Translations under genes and position numbers: made by a program
Shown: positions 16,066-25,096 of the stretch, in pieces
How positions within the stretch are numbered: position 1 is the first letter of the stretch
How the letters are laid out: every line of letters begins with the position of its first letter
The notes under the pieces: model-generated
What the model saw: the letters and a program-made list of their open reading frames with translations, nothing else
Database searches by the model: none
What the model was told of the DNA's origin: nothing
DNA from: Glaciecola sp964621345
Lineage (GTDB): Bacteria; Pseudomonadota; Gammaproteobacteria; Enterobacterales; Alteromonadaceae
Direction of reading: 5' to 3'
Assembly (NCBI GenBank): GCA_964621345.1
Contig: CAZUON010000008.1
Coordinates: 1 to 64,000 of the forward strand
DNA length: 64,000 nt

Positions 16066-17150
16066 TGGGTTCCATCCTTACTTAAGATTGGAAAGTGCAG
16101 GGTAAATTCTGTGTAACCAGGAAAGCTTTCAACATCGATTTTGCCTTGATGATGGTCTGCAAGTGTTTGCGCTATGGAAAGCCCTAGTCCTGAGCCCTGT
16201 TGTTTGCTTGTTACCATGGGGTAAAACAAGGTATCTTTTAATTCAGGCGGTACGCCCGGACCATTGTCGATGATGCTAACTAAGGCACATAAGGTGTGGC
16301 GCTTACCTTTAATAACACATTGGCGCTCCACTCTCGTTTTAAAACTAATTATAGGTTGTTCTACTTTGGCACTTTTAAGAGCTTGATTTGCATTTCGAGC
16401 AATATTTAACAGGGCTTGTTGCAGCATGTCTGGGTCTGCATAAAGTTCTGGTATTGACGGGTCATAGTCGCGTTCAACCTGGATTGAGTAGGAGGCGTCT
16501 GCGGTAATTACGGTGCGCACCTTTTCAATAATTTCATGCACATTACATAAGCGTTTTTGCGGCAAAGAATTAGGCCCTAATAGCCGGTCTACCAACGCTC
16601 TTAGCCTGTCTGCCTGATCAATAATCATTTGCGTAAATTCATTGTGTGCAGGATCGGTAAGTTCTTTTCCTAATAGTTGCGCCGCGCCTCTGATACCGCC
16701 TAAGGGGTTTTTGATTTCATGAGCGAGACCTCTGATTAATTCTCTTGCTGCCATTTGCTGCGCATACTGCTGGGTCTCTTGTGACATCTTGCGTTGTTTG
16801 TCGATGGGCAGAATTTCGATTAATAAAGATTTCTTTACGTCGATATTCAGCAAGCTTGCCTGCAAATCTACCATAACGCTTCGACCATCTTTAAAGCACA
16901 GTTGTAATTCAGATTCAGTGAACTCCTCACCGGAGTCTAGGGCATTAGCAAAGCGCTCTTTGTTAAAGCTGTCGGCAACAAAAAAGTCGTATATTGCTTT
17001 ATCTAATACTTGGCTGAGCCCGGTTTCAAGCAGGTTAAGGGCGGCGTCGTTAATATAGCTAACGTGCAGGTGCGCGTTAACGACAATCACCGCCGTTTTC
17101 ATGGAGTGGATAAGTTGATGTAGATCCAGATTGTTTGTTACTACCGACAT
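16062..17150 (-). CDS. glnL: Nitrogen sensor kinase/phosphatase NtrB
   Basis: The product is 362 residues and cytosolic, with no membrane segment. A PAS domain (residues 10-110) is followed by HisKA with the phospho-His in RGLAHEIKNPLGGIRGAAQL. The HATPase_c domain has N box NIARNANQAL and G boxes DNGPGVP and GSGLGLSI. NtrB phosphorylates or dephosphorylates NtrC, under control of PII proteins that report glutamine and 2-oxoglutarate. It is directly coupled to glnG by a 4-bp overlap. A 117-bp gap separates it from the DUF4124 gene upstream. Confidence 0.97.
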   Translation of the reverse strand: MSVVTNNLDLHQLIHSMKTAVIVVNAHLHVSYINDAALNLLETGLSQVLDKAIYDFFVADSFNKERFANALDSGEEFTESELQLCFKDGRSVMVDLQASLLNIDVKKSLLIEILPIDKQRKMSQETQQYAQQMAARELIRGLAHEIKNPLGGIRGAAQLLGKELTDPAHNEFTQMIIDQADRLRALVDRLLGPNSLPQKRLCNVHEIIEKVRTVITADASYSIQVERDYDPSIPELYADPDMLQQALLNIARNANQALKSAKVEQPIISFKTRVERQCVIKGKRHTLCALVSIIDNGPGVPPELKDTLFYPMVTSKQQGSGLGLSIAQTLADHHQGKIDVESFPGYTEFTLHFPILSKDGTQ

Positions 17151-17267
17151 ATTTTTTGCCTAACGCACTCATTTGGTGCAGAGCATCAATATGTCGCATT
17201 GTCCACGAAATTAACTGTTAGCGCAATTCACAAAATACTAAAGTTTAACTATATGATTTAATTGCGT

Positions 17268-17780
17268 TTAATTTATATTTCGTCGAATCATTACAGACGC
17301 TTGATGCAAGTGCAGTGTTCTTTCTTCTGACGATGCAATTACCTTGCCCTTGTTGTCAGTAAATAGCACTTTATATGAGTGGGTTCCGCGATCGATGTTG
17401 GTAAGGGTAAATACGCCGGAAGTGGAGTCGTATTGTTGGCCACCAAAGTCGAGTAAATATGTGCCTTGAGTCTCTGGGGAAATGCGCGCAGCAATGCGAA
17501 TGTCACCATTATTATTTCGCAGGGTCGCATCTTGTGTGGGGCTTAATACATTCAGTCGATAGTTTACCTGTTCTGTTGACTGAGTTTGAACCGCTGGGAG
17601 CGGCGTTACTGGCATCGACTCGATAGTGGAGGAGCCAGATAAGGTCAGTTCTTGAGCGCCGGATGTTGGTGTGTCGCTGAAGGTCACTGTACCGTCTTCA
17701 TTTACGGTTTTATAAACGGTGGTCTGTGCTATTGCTCCTAGCGTTAAGCACATCAAACTAAAAAATATAAATTTGCGCAT
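17268..17780 (-). CDS. DUF4124 periplasmic protein
   Basis: From ATG 17780, with GGAG eight bases upstream, the product is 170 residues. It has a cleavable signal peptide (MRKFIFFSLMCLTLGAIAQ) and an N-terminal DUF4124 domain with the pattern VYKTVNEDGTVTFSDTP, a short beta hairpin module. The C-terminal half (about 75-165) looks like a beta-sandwich of the kind that follows DUF4124 in many gammaproteobacteria. DUF4124 genes are often found between glnA and glnL in this group, but no biochemical role is established. The longer in-frame start at 17912 overlaps the glnA terminator and was rejected. Confidence 0.85.
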   Translation of the reverse strand: MRKFIFFSLMCLTLGAIAQTTVYKTVNEDGTVTFSDTPTSGAQELTLSGSSTIESMPVTPLPAVQTQSTEQVNYRLNVLSPTQDATLRNNNGDIRIAARISPETQGTYLLDFGGQQYDSTSGVFTLTNIDRGTHSYKVLFTDNKGKVIASSEERTLHLHQASVMIRRNIN

Positions 17781-17844
17781 CAAGTTACTCCATTTATTAA
17801 CTCTAAAACGATTGTAACAGCTGATTCGATTTTTGAAATTAAAA

Positions 17845-17870
17845 AAAAGCCTGCAAATTGCAGGCTTTTG
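17845..17870 (-). terminator. Rho-independent terminator of glnA
   Basis: GCCTGCAA / TTGCAGGC forms the stem and is followed on the minus strand by an eight-T run. It lies about 50 bp after the glnA stop, so glnA is probably mostly monocistronic, and the genes after it need readthrough or their own promoter. Confidence 0.85.
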
Positions 17871-17918
17871 TTTTATTTTGCTAACGTAACGACGTTCTTC
17901 GTCACGTATCACGCGCGT

Positions 17919-19328
17919 TTAGCAACTGTAATATAAATCAAACTCAAGTGGATGAGTGGTCATATTAACTTGCTGAACTTCTTCTGACTTAAGTTCGATA
18001 TAGGCGTCAATCATCTCGTCGCTCATAACACCACCAGCAGTCAAAAATGCACGGTCTTCATCAAGTGCCGCAAGTGCTTGCTCTAATGAACTGGCAACTT
18101 GAGGAATTTGAGCGGCTTCTTCAGCTGGTAGGTCGTACAAATCTTTATCCATAGAGTCACCAGGATGGATTTTGTTTTTAATTCCATCAATACCTGCCAT
18201 TAACATTGCTGTGAAAGCAAGATAAGGGTTAGCAGTTGGGTCTGGGAAACGTACTTCGATACGACGCGCTCTGTCGCTTGTTACATATGGAATACGAATA
18301 GATGCACTGCGGTTACGAGCAGAGTAAGCAAGCATAACGGGTGCTTCGAACCCTGGTACCAAACGCTTATAGCTGTTTGTTGAGGCATTTGCGAATGCGT
18401 TGATTGCGCGGGCGTGTTTAATAATACCGCCAATGTAGAACAATGCATCTTCAGACATGCCTGCGTACTTGTCGCCAGCAAATATGTTTTTACCATCTTT
18501 ACTGATTGATTGGTGACAGTGCATACCTGAACCATTATCGCCTACAAGAGGCTTAGGCATAAAGGTCGCAGTTTTACCGTATGCATGGGCAACATTGTGT
18601 ACCACATACTTATAAATCTGTATTTCGTCTGCTTTTTTCACCATAGTGTTAAACAAGCAAGCAATCTCGTTTTGACCTGCTGTTGCTACTTCGTGGTGAT
18701 GCGCTTCAACCGTTAGGCCCATTTCTTCCATGACCATACACATTGCCGCTCGGATATCGTGACCTGAATCTACTGGAGGAACTGGGAAGTATCCGCCTTT
18801 AACGCCAGGACGATGGCCCATATTGCCGCCTTCGTAATCAGAGCCAGAGTTCCATTTTGCTTCTTCTGCATCTATTGCGTAAAAAGAACCGGCCATATCA
18901 GTATGGAATTTCACATCATCAAACATGAAAAACTCTGGCTCTGGGCCAAATAGAACCGTGTCACCAATGCCTGTTGATTTAAGATATTCTTCAGCGCGTG
19001 AAGCAACAGAGCGTGGATCTCTTGAGTAACCTTGCATTGTAGTAGGTTCAAGAATGTCACAACGGATATTAACTTGTGTTTCTTCTGCGAATGGGTCAAC
19101 AACGGCTGTGGAGGGATCCGGCATTAAAATCATGTCTGATTCGTTGATGCCTTTCCAGCCGGCGATGGATGAGCCATCAAACATTTTACCTTCTTCAAAA
19201 AAATCATCATTTACTTGATGCGAAGGAATAGAGACATGCTGCTCTTTTCCTTTTGTATCAGTAAAGCGTAAATCAACAAATTTCGCTTCACATTCTTTTA
19301 TTAGTGCTTTTGCCGACTCAATTGACAT
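17919..19328 (-). CDS. glnA: Glutamine synthetase type I (GlnA)
   Basis: The product is 469 residues from ATG 19328, which has GGAGGAC just upstream. The longer in-frame start at 19379 adds a non-conserved leader. Signatures include the N-terminal latch FVDLRFTDTKGKEQHV, the ATP-binding KPLVGDNGSGMHCHQS, and the adenylylation-site tyrosine in KDLYDLPAEE near residue 398. This marks the adenylylation-regulated GSI-beta type. It joins ammonia to glutamate using ATP and is the main entry of nitrogen when ammonia is scarce. It is controlled by a sigma-54 promoter with two NtrC sites. Confidence 0.98.
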   Translation of the reverse strand: MSIESAKALIKECEAKFVDLRFTDTKGKEQHVSIPSHQVNDDFFEEGKMFDGSSIAGWKGINESDMILMPDPSTAVVDPFAEETQVNIRCDILEPTTMQGYSRDPRSVASRAEEYLKSTGIGDTVLFGPEPEFFMFDDVKFHTDMAGSFYAIDAEEAKWNSGSDYEGGNMGHRPGVKGGYFPVPPVDSGHDIRAAMCMVMEEMGLTVEAHHHEVATAGQNEIACLFNTMVKKADEIQIYKYVVHNVAHAYGKTATFMPKPLVGDNGSGMHCHQSISKDGKNIFAGDKYAGMSEDALFYIGGIIKHARAINAFANASTNSYKRLVPGFEAPVMLAYSARNRSASIRIPYVTSDRARRIEVRFPDPTANPYLAFTAMLMAGIDGIKNKIHPGDSMDKDLYDLPAEEAAQIPQVASSLEQALAALDEDRAFLTAGGVMSDEMIDAYIELKSEEVQQVNMTTHPLEFDLYYSC

Positions 19329-19464
19329 ATTGTCCTCCAAAAAATCTGTTGTGCGGATCCCCATCGCTAGGTTTTCCATTTAGGTTCACGCTGTTTCTTG
19401 CGACCCCGCGCATATTAATAGCACGTTGAGCGCGTTGAATCCATAGACGTTACTTAGCGGATGT

Positions 19465-19872
19465 TTAGCTATATTCATGCCATTTGTTGGGTAGGGTTAA
19501 CTTGCTGATTTTTATATATTTTATTAAATCGTGAGAATGCGAGAGCCACCCTTTCGCACTATTGTGGTGCGTTTTATTTGGTGCATCTAACCAAAATGGT
19601 GCGACAGGTGGTTTGTCACATACTCCACAGCGCTTTTTGTTATCATCGACAAAAACAATATTGCTTTGTAAGGATAAAGCGCTAATACGTAAAGTTACTG
19701 TTAATGAGTCGCTTATTTGCGCTTCTTTTAACAAAAAATGCGCTATTTCAGGTAAAAGATTAGCGCTTGAGGGCATTAAGCTGTACAATCCGCCGCCAAT
19801 TGTTTCGCATCGTAGTTTGCTGAATGTCAGCAAGTCCTGACGATGCGTTTTTAGTTTTGAGAGTAAATTCAT
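19465..19872 (-). CDS. Uncertain ORF head-to-head with typA
   Basis: An ATG at 19872 opens a 135-codon frame whose start shares the palindrome CATG with the typA start codon. The codon choice looks natural, and the product contains a C-x-x-C motif (RCGVCDKPPVAPFWLD) and no membrane segment. Against it, the 3' third covers the two NtrC sites and the sigma-54 promoter of glnA, and no ribosome site can exist apart from typA coding sequence. I do not recognise a family. It may be a real small gene with the promoter embedded in its end, or a chance frame. Confidence 0.35.
   Translation of the reverse strand: MNLLSKLKTHRQDLLTFSKLRCETIGGGLYSLMPSSANLLPEIAHFLLKEAQISDSLTVTLRISALSLQSNIVFVDDNKKRCGVCDKPPVAPFWLDAPNKTHHNSAKGWLSHSHDLIKYIKISKLTLPNKWHEYS
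19467..19482 (-). promoter_or_regulatory. Sigma-54 promoter of glnA
   Basis: On the minus strand the element reads TGGCATGAATATAGCT, with GG and GC separated by exactly ten bases as required for the -24/-12 elements. Transcription should start near 19455, about 127 bp upstream of the glnA ATG. Confidence 0.75.
19555..19571 (-). promoter_or_regulatory. NtrC binding site 1 of glnA
   Basis: CGCACTATTGTGGTGCG is a 17-bp near-palindrome matching the NtrC consensus TGCACYNNNNTGGTGCA at its key bases. Its centre lies about 108 bp upstream of the predicted sigma-54 start point. Confidence 0.75.
19587..19603 (-). promoter_or_regulatory. NtrC binding site 2 of glnA (weaker)
   Basis: CTAACCAAAATGGTGCG keeps the TGGTGCG half of the NtrC consensus; the other half is poor. 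Its centre is 32 bp, three helical turns, from site 1 and about -140 from the predicted start, as in the enterobacterial glnA enhancer. Confidence 0.5.
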
Positions 19873-21706
19873 GTCTGCCCCTATCGCACAATTAAGAAAT
19901 ATCGCCATCATCGCGCACGTTGACCACGGAAAAACTACCTTGGTTGATAAGTTGCTTCAACAATCTGGAACGCTCAGTAATCGCGGTGACGCGCAAGAGC
20001 GTGTAATGGATTCCAACGATATTGAAAAAGAGCGCGGTATCACCATTCTAGCCAAAAATACGGCCATTAACTGGAATGACTACAGAATCAATATTGTAGA
20101 TACCCCAGGACACGCCGATTTTGGTGGTGAAGTAGAGCGTGTTATGTCTATGGCAGACTCAGTATTATTGCTAGTTGACGCCCAAGAAGGCCCAATGCCG
20201 CAAACCCGCTTTGTGACGCAAAAAGCGTTCGCGCAAGGCTTAAAACCTATTGTAGTTATCAACAAAATCGACAAGCCCGGTGCCCGCCCTGATTGGGTAA
20301 TGGATCAAGTATTTGATTTGTTCGATAACTTAGGCGCAACCGACGACCAACTTGATTTCCAAGTGGTATATGCCTCTGCATTGAACGGTTGGGCAAGCTT
20401 AGACGCTGATACCCCAAGCGAAGACATGACTCCTTTGTTTGAAACCATCGTCAAACAAGTTGCACCGCCCGATGCAGATTCTGACGGTGGCTTTCAAATG
20501 CAAATTTCTCAGCTTGATTATAACAGCTATGTTGGTGTAATCGGCGTTGGCCGTATTAAGCGTGGAAAAGTGAGAGTGAATCAACAAGTTACTGTTGCAA
20601 TGGCTGCCGGTGGCACGCGCAATGGTAAAATCAGCAAAGTATTAGGTTATTTAGGATTAGATCGTAACGATGTAGACGAAGGCTCTGCAGGCGACATCGT
20701 AGCTATTACCGGCTTAGGTGAGCTTAAAATTTCTGATACCGTGTGCGATCCAAGTGCTGTAGAAGCGTTGCCGCCATTGTCGGTAGATGAGCCTACTGTA
20801 ACAATGACTTTCCAAGTAAACACTTCACCGTTTTCAGGTAAAGAAGGTAAATTCGTAACCTCACGTAACATCCTTGAAAGATTACAAAACGAGTTAGTAC
20901 ACAACGTTGCTTTGCGTGTTGAAGAGACTGACGATCCTGATAAATTCCGCGTATCAGGTCGTGGCGAATTACATTTAGGTATTTTAATTGAGAACATGCG
21001 TCGTGAAGGTTATGAGTTAGCCGTTTCTCGTCCAGAAGTAATTTTGAAAGAAGAAGACGGCAAGCTAATGGAACCGTTTGAGACTTTAACCGTAGACTGC
21101 GAAGAGCAACACCAAGGTTCATTGATGGAGCAGTTAGGTCTGCGTAAAGCAGAATTAACTAATATGTCTCCAGACGGTCTTGGTCGTATTCGTATGGATT
21201 TTGTTATTCCAAGTCGCGGTCTTATTGGTTTCCAAACTGACTTCATGACGATGACCTCAGGTTCAGGTTTGTTGTATCATACATTTGATCATTACGGTCC
21301 TCATAAAGGCGGTAGTATTGGTCAGCGTAAAAATGGTGTATTGATTGCGAACGCAGCGGGTAAAGCCCTTACTAATGCTCTATTTAACTTACAAGAGCGT
21401 GGTCGTCTATTCATTGGGCATGGCGTAGAAGTATACGAAGGGATGATCATCGGTATTCATAGCCGTGAAAACGACCTTACGGTAAATGCACTTAAAGGTA
21501 AGCAATTGACTAACGTTCGAGCATCAGGAACTGATGAAGCGCAAACACTTGTGCCGCCAGTAAAAATGTCTTTGGAGCAAGCGCTAGAATTTATCGATAA
21601 CGATGAGTTGGTGGAAGTCACACCAGAGAGCGTGAGATTGCGTAAGAAGTTGTTGACTGAAAATGAGCGTAAACGAGATTCGCGTACCAAGTCAAAAGAA
21701 AGCTAA
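19871..21706 (+). CDS. typA: Ribosome-associated GTPase TypA/BipA
   Basis: The product is 611 residues, the expected length. The GTPase domain has G1 AHVDHGKTT, the switch region ERGITI, G3 DTPGHADF and G4 NKIDKPGA. Elongation-factor domains II, III and V follow, then the TypA-specific C-terminal domain. TypA binds the ribosome at the EF-G site and supports 50S assembly, stress growth and cold adaptation. The ATG has GAGAG about eight bases upstream. The gene is transcribed away from glnA and ends at a strong shared terminator. Confidence 0.97.
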   Translation: MSAPIAQLRNIAIIAHVDHGKTTLVDKLLQQSGTLSNRGDAQERVMDSNDIEKERGITILAKNTAINWNDYRINIVDTPGHADFGGEVERVMSMADSVLLLVDAQEGPMPQTRFVTQKAFAQGLKPIVVINKIDKPGARPDWVMDQVFDLFDNLGATDDQLDFQVVYASALNGWASLDADTPSEDMTPLFETIVKQVAPPDADSDGGFQMQISQLDYNSYVGVIGVGRIKRGKVRVNQQVTVAMAAGGTRNGKISKVLGYLGLDRNDVDEGSAGDIVAITGLGELKISDTVCDPSAVEALPPLSVDEPTVTMTFQVNTSPFSGKEGKFVTSRNILERLQNELVHNVALRVEETDDPDKFRVSGRGELHLGILIENMRREGYELAVSRPEVILKEEDGKLMEPFETLTVDCEEQHQGSLMEQLGLRKAELTNMSPDGLGRIRMDFVIPSRGLIGFQTDFMTMTSGSGLLYHTFDHYGPHKGGSIGQRKNGVLIANAAGKALTNALFNLQERGRLFIGHGVEVYEGMIIGIHSRENDLTVNALKGKQLTNVRASGTDEAQTLVPPVKMSLEQALEFIDNDELVEVTPESVRLRKKLLTENERKRDSRTKSKES

Positions 21707-21741
21707 TATATCTGGCGAATACCAGACGCTTTAAATTAGAG

Positions 21742-21772
21742 AAAACGCCCATCACCTGATGGGCGTTTTTTT
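21742..21772. terminator. Bidirectional terminator between typA and the SDR gene
   Basis: The stem AAAACGCCCATCA / TGATGGGCGTTTT has a 2-base loop with long T and A runs on either side. It overlaps the stop of the convergent SDR gene. Confidence 0.9.
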
Positions 21773-22559
21773 ATACCTGTTTGGCGACCAAAAACTCACT
21801 GATTTTACGCACTAGCGCACTCGGTAAAAAGCGTTCGCTGTAATAAACCATCCTGGCGCGCTTGCCAGGAATGATGAGTGATTTGCGTTTTGTCAGCCCC
21901 TTCATAATTTGCTCGCAGGCTTCAGTTGTACTTAGCGTACCAGCCATATCTTTTAGGGCTTTGGTTGCAGGATGAATGGTAAGCGCTTCGGCTTGTACCA
22001 TGGGCGTATCGACCGACGGCGGGCAAATTACGCTAACATTAATGCCAAGTGGCTTCAGTTCCAGCTGCAAGGCTCTGCCTAAACCAAGGGTAGCGTATTT
22101 AGATGCGCTGTACGCAGAATACCCGTACACCCCAGTAAAAGCAGCCATCGATGCAACCAGCGCAAGTTGCGCGCCATTATCCAAATGCGGAATAACCGCA
22201 GCTACTACGTTGCGCGTACCAAGAACATTAACGTCCATCACGCGCTGAAACTCGTCATGCGAAATGCTAATAAAGGGTTTGGAAATTAAAATACCCGCAC
22301 AATGGATGCACATGTCGATTTGCCCGAACTTTCTTACGGCAAAATCGAGTTGCTGTTTTAAGGTGACAGGTTCAGTAATGTCGGCATGCACAAACGCAAC
22401 TTTTTGTTGCATACTAGCTTGGTTAAGCAAGTGCTCTTGAAATTTGGCATCGGCTTTTATGTCTACAAGCAATACGCTATAGCCCGCAGCAAGATATTGT
22501 TTCGTTAACTCTTTACCCAAACCGCTGGTGTAGCCGGTGATCAAAATAGAAGAAGAAAT
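21771..22559 (-). CDS. Short-chain dehydrogenase/reductase with an apparent ATT start
   Basis: This classical SDR has the Rossmann motif TGYTSGLG, the NNAG-equivalent HCAGI, catalytic Ser in VASMAAF and YSAYSASK (Tyr and Lys). It reduces or oxidises an unknown carbonyl or alcohol with NAD(P)H. The C-terminal basic, hydrophobic tail (YYSERFLPSALVRKI) suggests loose membrane contact. The first standard start, TTG 22544, leaves only two residues before the cofactor motif and deletes beta strand 1. In the same frame an ATT at 22559 gives MSSSILITGYTSG, the normal SDR N-terminus, with ACAGG about six bases upstream. I annotate from the ATT and note that the start codon is unusual. Confidence 0.75.
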   Translation of the reverse strand: MSSSILITGYTSGLGKELTKQYLAAGYSVLLVDIKADAKFQEHLLNQASMQQKVAFVHADITEPVTLKQQLDFAVRKFGQIDMCIHCAGILISKPFISISHDEFQRVMDVNVLGTRNVVAAVIPHLDNGAQLALVASMAAFTGVYGYSAYSASKYATLGLGRALQLELKPLGINVSVICPPSVDTPMVQAEALTIHPATKALKDMAGTLSTTEACEQIMKGLTKRKSLIIPGKRARMVYYSERFLPSALVRKISEFLVAKQV

Positions 22560-22783
22560 AAGGCACCTGTTTTAAATTACGTTTGACCTTATTATGGTAA
22601 CCGAAATTTAGCTTGCTGTAGACTGTTTTAGCGGCCATTTTGGTTGTGTTTTTAGCTCCTTCTATAATGCTAGCTTCAAGCGCAATAAGCATAAGCTAGT
22701 CTGTTTAATAATAGACAATCCGATTTACCTAAAATGTGTAAGTGTTAACATATCATTCAACTAGTTTGACAATAAGCCCTAAC

Positions 22784-23920
22784 ATGAGCCTTATGGATTT
22801 TGACAACAGACCCGATCGCACCGCTACCTATGCTTTTAAATGGGAAAAATATAAAAACAGCGACATCCTCCCTTGCTGGATAGCCGACACTGAATTTAAA
22901 TGTGCTGAGCCTATCTTAGCAGCGTTAAATGCGCGCACTGAGCATGGCTTGTTAGGCTACACTTTACCTAAACACCACCAAAGAGCACATGATGCCATAG
23001 TGCATTGGTGTAAACAGCAATATGACTGGGACATCAAAGCAAACTGGATTGTATGGACACCAGGTGTTGTGCCAGCCTTTAATATGGCAAGCAAGGCGTT
23101 TTCAAAGCCTGGGCAAGGTATTATTGTGCAAACTCCGAATTACCCACCGTTGTTAGCTGCGCCAGGGATAAATAACTGTGAGCAACAGTGCGTAGCCACC
23201 GTGATGGTAGATGGTCGCTGGACCCTGGATTTTGATGCGTTAGAAATGCACGCTGCCAAGCCTGATACCCATCTATTTATCATGTGTAACCCAATGAACC
23301 CCGCCGGCAGTGTCATGACCCAAGGCGAACTGAATCAAGTAGCCGATATATGTGGACGTCATAATGTGGTGGTGTGCAGCGACGAAATTCACTGTGATTT
23401 GATTTTAGATGATTTAGTTCATATTCCAGCGTCTAAACATGAGCAGCTTAAGCATAATTCAATAACATTGATGGCGGCGAGTAAGACATTTAACGTGGCC
23501 GGTCTTGGCACTTCATTTGCGATCATTCCAGACCATAACTTGCGCCAACGATTTGTTGCTGCAGGCGCAGGAATTGTGCCGTGGGTCAACGTTATGGGCT
23601 TAGAGGCAACGGCAAGTGCATTCACCCAATGCGACGAATGGTATAACGCTCAGCTTTCTTATATTAAAGCTAATCGTGACTATTTGGTCGAGGCCATCAA
23701 TTCAATAGATGGTTTACAATGTTCAGCGCCAAGTGCAACCTTTTTATTGTGGGTTGATGCTAGAGGGTTAGGGGTAGAAAACACCCAGGTATGGTGCGAA
23801 CAAAAAGGGATAGGCCCGTCACCGGGGGCAGACTTTGGCGAACCGGGATTTTTTAGAATTAATTTTGGCTGTGCACGAAGCTATCTTGTTGAAATTGTTG
23901 AGCGCTTATCTGCTAGTTGA
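22784..23920 (+). CDS. PatB/MalY-type PLP-dependent C-S lyase
   Basis: From ATG 22784 the product is 378 residues. It belongs to fold-type I aminotransferase class I/II, in the MalY/PatB group. Features are the N-terminal FDNRPDRTATYAFKWEKY, the cofactor lysine in MAASKTFNVAGLG, MCNPMNPAGSVMT, VVCSDEIHCDL and the C-terminal FFRINFGCARSYL. These enzymes cleave cystathionine or cysteine conjugates to a thiol, pyruvate and ammonia. MalY also represses maltose genes in E. coli, which cannot be inferred here. An earlier frame start at 22742 adds 14 unconserved residues. No ribosome site is clear, so ATG 22793 is also possible. Confidence 0.85.
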   Translation: MSLMDFDNRPDRTATYAFKWEKYKNSDILPCWIADTEFKCAEPILAALNARTEHGLLGYTLPKHHQRAHDAIVHWCKQQYDWDIKANWIVWTPGVVPAFNMASKAFSKPGQGIIVQTPNYPPLLAAPGINNCEQQCVATVMVDGRWTLDFDALEMHAAKPDTHLFIMCNPMNPAGSVMTQGELNQVADICGRHNVVVCSDEIHCDLILDDLVHIPASKHEQLKHNSITLMAASKTFNVAGLGTSFAIIPDHNLRQRFVAAGAGIVPWVNVMGLEATASAFTQCDEWYNAQLSYIKANRDYLVEAINSIDGLQCSAPSATFLLWVDARGLGVENTQVWCEQKGIGPSPGADFGEPGFFRINFGCARSYLVEIVERLSAS

Positions 23921-24176
23921 TGTTTTTTAAGTTGGATATATCGCCAATAAACTGACTTTTTACAATGGCTTAGTAGCTCTATAAAGTGATTGCTTACACT
24001 ACCGTGATAAAACATTTTATTTTTTAATGGTTTAAAAGTTATTTAAAACAATGAGTTAGATTTATTTTTAATTGCTTAGATAACGCACCTAGGTTGATGT
24101 TATTGCACAATCGTTCAAGTAGGTGCAAAATTTGCAAAGAATTGATATTGTTAATAAAACTAATAAATAGATCCCC

Positions 24177-24995
24177 GTGCTGAACCATAAATTTTTTATA
24201 ATGACGTTGCTGTTGGTGTCGGCTTTGCTTCCAATCGGCAACGCTTATGCGCAAGCGACTTCGCAAATTGCGATTATTTTGGATGACGTTGGCGCTAAGC
24301 CCACCGATAAAAAAGCCTTTGCACTGCCACGCAATGTGACTTTTTCTATTTTACCGCACACTGAATATTCCAGCCAATTCTCGTTTCTGGCATCACAGCA
24401 AAATCGTGAGGTGATGTTGCACATGCCTATGGAATCCCTGAATGGAGAAAAGCTGGGCACAGGCCCCTTATTAGCGGGAATGTATCCTCAGCAGATTCAA
24501 AATGCTTTACTACGAGCCCTGAGCACAGTGCCGCATGCGGTAGGTGTGAATAACCATATGGGCAGTAAGCTCACGCAAATGACCCTACCTATGCAATCGG
24601 TAATGCAAACATTGCAGCAAAACAACATGTTTTTTGTCGACAGTCGCACCACTCGATTCACCAAAGCGGGCGTTATTGCAAAACAAAGTGGTGTTACTAC
24701 AGCAACTCGACACGTATTTCTTGACCACCAACAAAATGCTGCTTTTATTGAGAAGCAATTTAACCGTTTAATCGCAAAAGCACGAAAAAATGGTAAAGCG
24801 ATTGGTATTGGTCATCCTTATCCCGTCACCTTAGATTTCTTGGAGTATGCCTTGGCGAATTTGCCTTCAGATATTGAGGTAATTACTGTAAGTGAGTATT
24901 TAAAAGAAACCGACAAGTTTCGTATCAACCCGCATTTAGTAAGAGAATATGAAATTCGCTCGAATTTGTTAGAAGCGGCTCCAAGCCCACAATAA
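24177..24995 (+). CDS. Divergent polysaccharide deacetylase (YibQ-like)
   Basis: The product is 272 residues with a signal peptide ending NAYAQA, so it is periplasmic. The NodB-like fold is seen in IAIILDDVGAKPTDKKAF (metal-binding Asp pair), EVMLHMPMES, GVNNHMGSKLT (His metal ligand) and FVDSRTT, with AIGIGHPYPVTL at the end. These match the divergent deacetylase family (YibQ). A role in trimming peptidoglycan or other envelope glycans is inferred. The gene commonly sits next to envC and ctpA; here it stands alone. The GTG start has no clear ribosome site, and ATG 24201, just before the hydrophobic core, is an alternative. Confidence 0.8.
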   Translation: MLNHKFFIMTLLLVSALLPIGNAYAQATSQIAIILDDVGAKPTDKKAFALPRNVTFSILPHTEYSSQFSFLASQQNREVMLHMPMESLNGEKLGTGPLLAGMYPQQIQNALLRALSTVPHAVGVNNHMGSKLTQMTLPMQSVMQTLQQNNMFFVDSRTTRFTKAGVIAKQSGVTTATRHVFLDHQQNAAFIEKQFNRLIAKARKNGKAIGIGHPYPVTLDFLEYALANLPSDIEVITVSEYLKETDKFRINPHLVREYEIRSNLLEAAPSPQ

Positions 24996-25096
24996 TTAAA
25001 TATCTTACATGTAATATTATTTCATTACCTTACCTTGCTTAATAATGCTATAATCTCGCACCATTTTGAGTAGATACTTGGTTTTAGGTGAGATAA

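Noticed and set aside
19562..19840. Plus-strand ORF of 92 codons upstream of typA
   Set aside because: It runs through the NtrC sites and mirrors the minus-strand frame; composition is not protein-like and there is no ribosome site.
24085..24126. GCACCTA / TAGGTGC inverted repeat with a 28-base spacer upstream of the deacetylase gene
   Set aside because: Arms are short, the spacer is long and there is no terminator or operator context, so chance is likely.
25006..25040. Inverted GTAAT/ATTAC repeat before the MerC-like gene, considered as a Zur or Fur box
   Set aside because: Arms are only five bases and the sequence does not match the known Zur or Fur consensus well enough.
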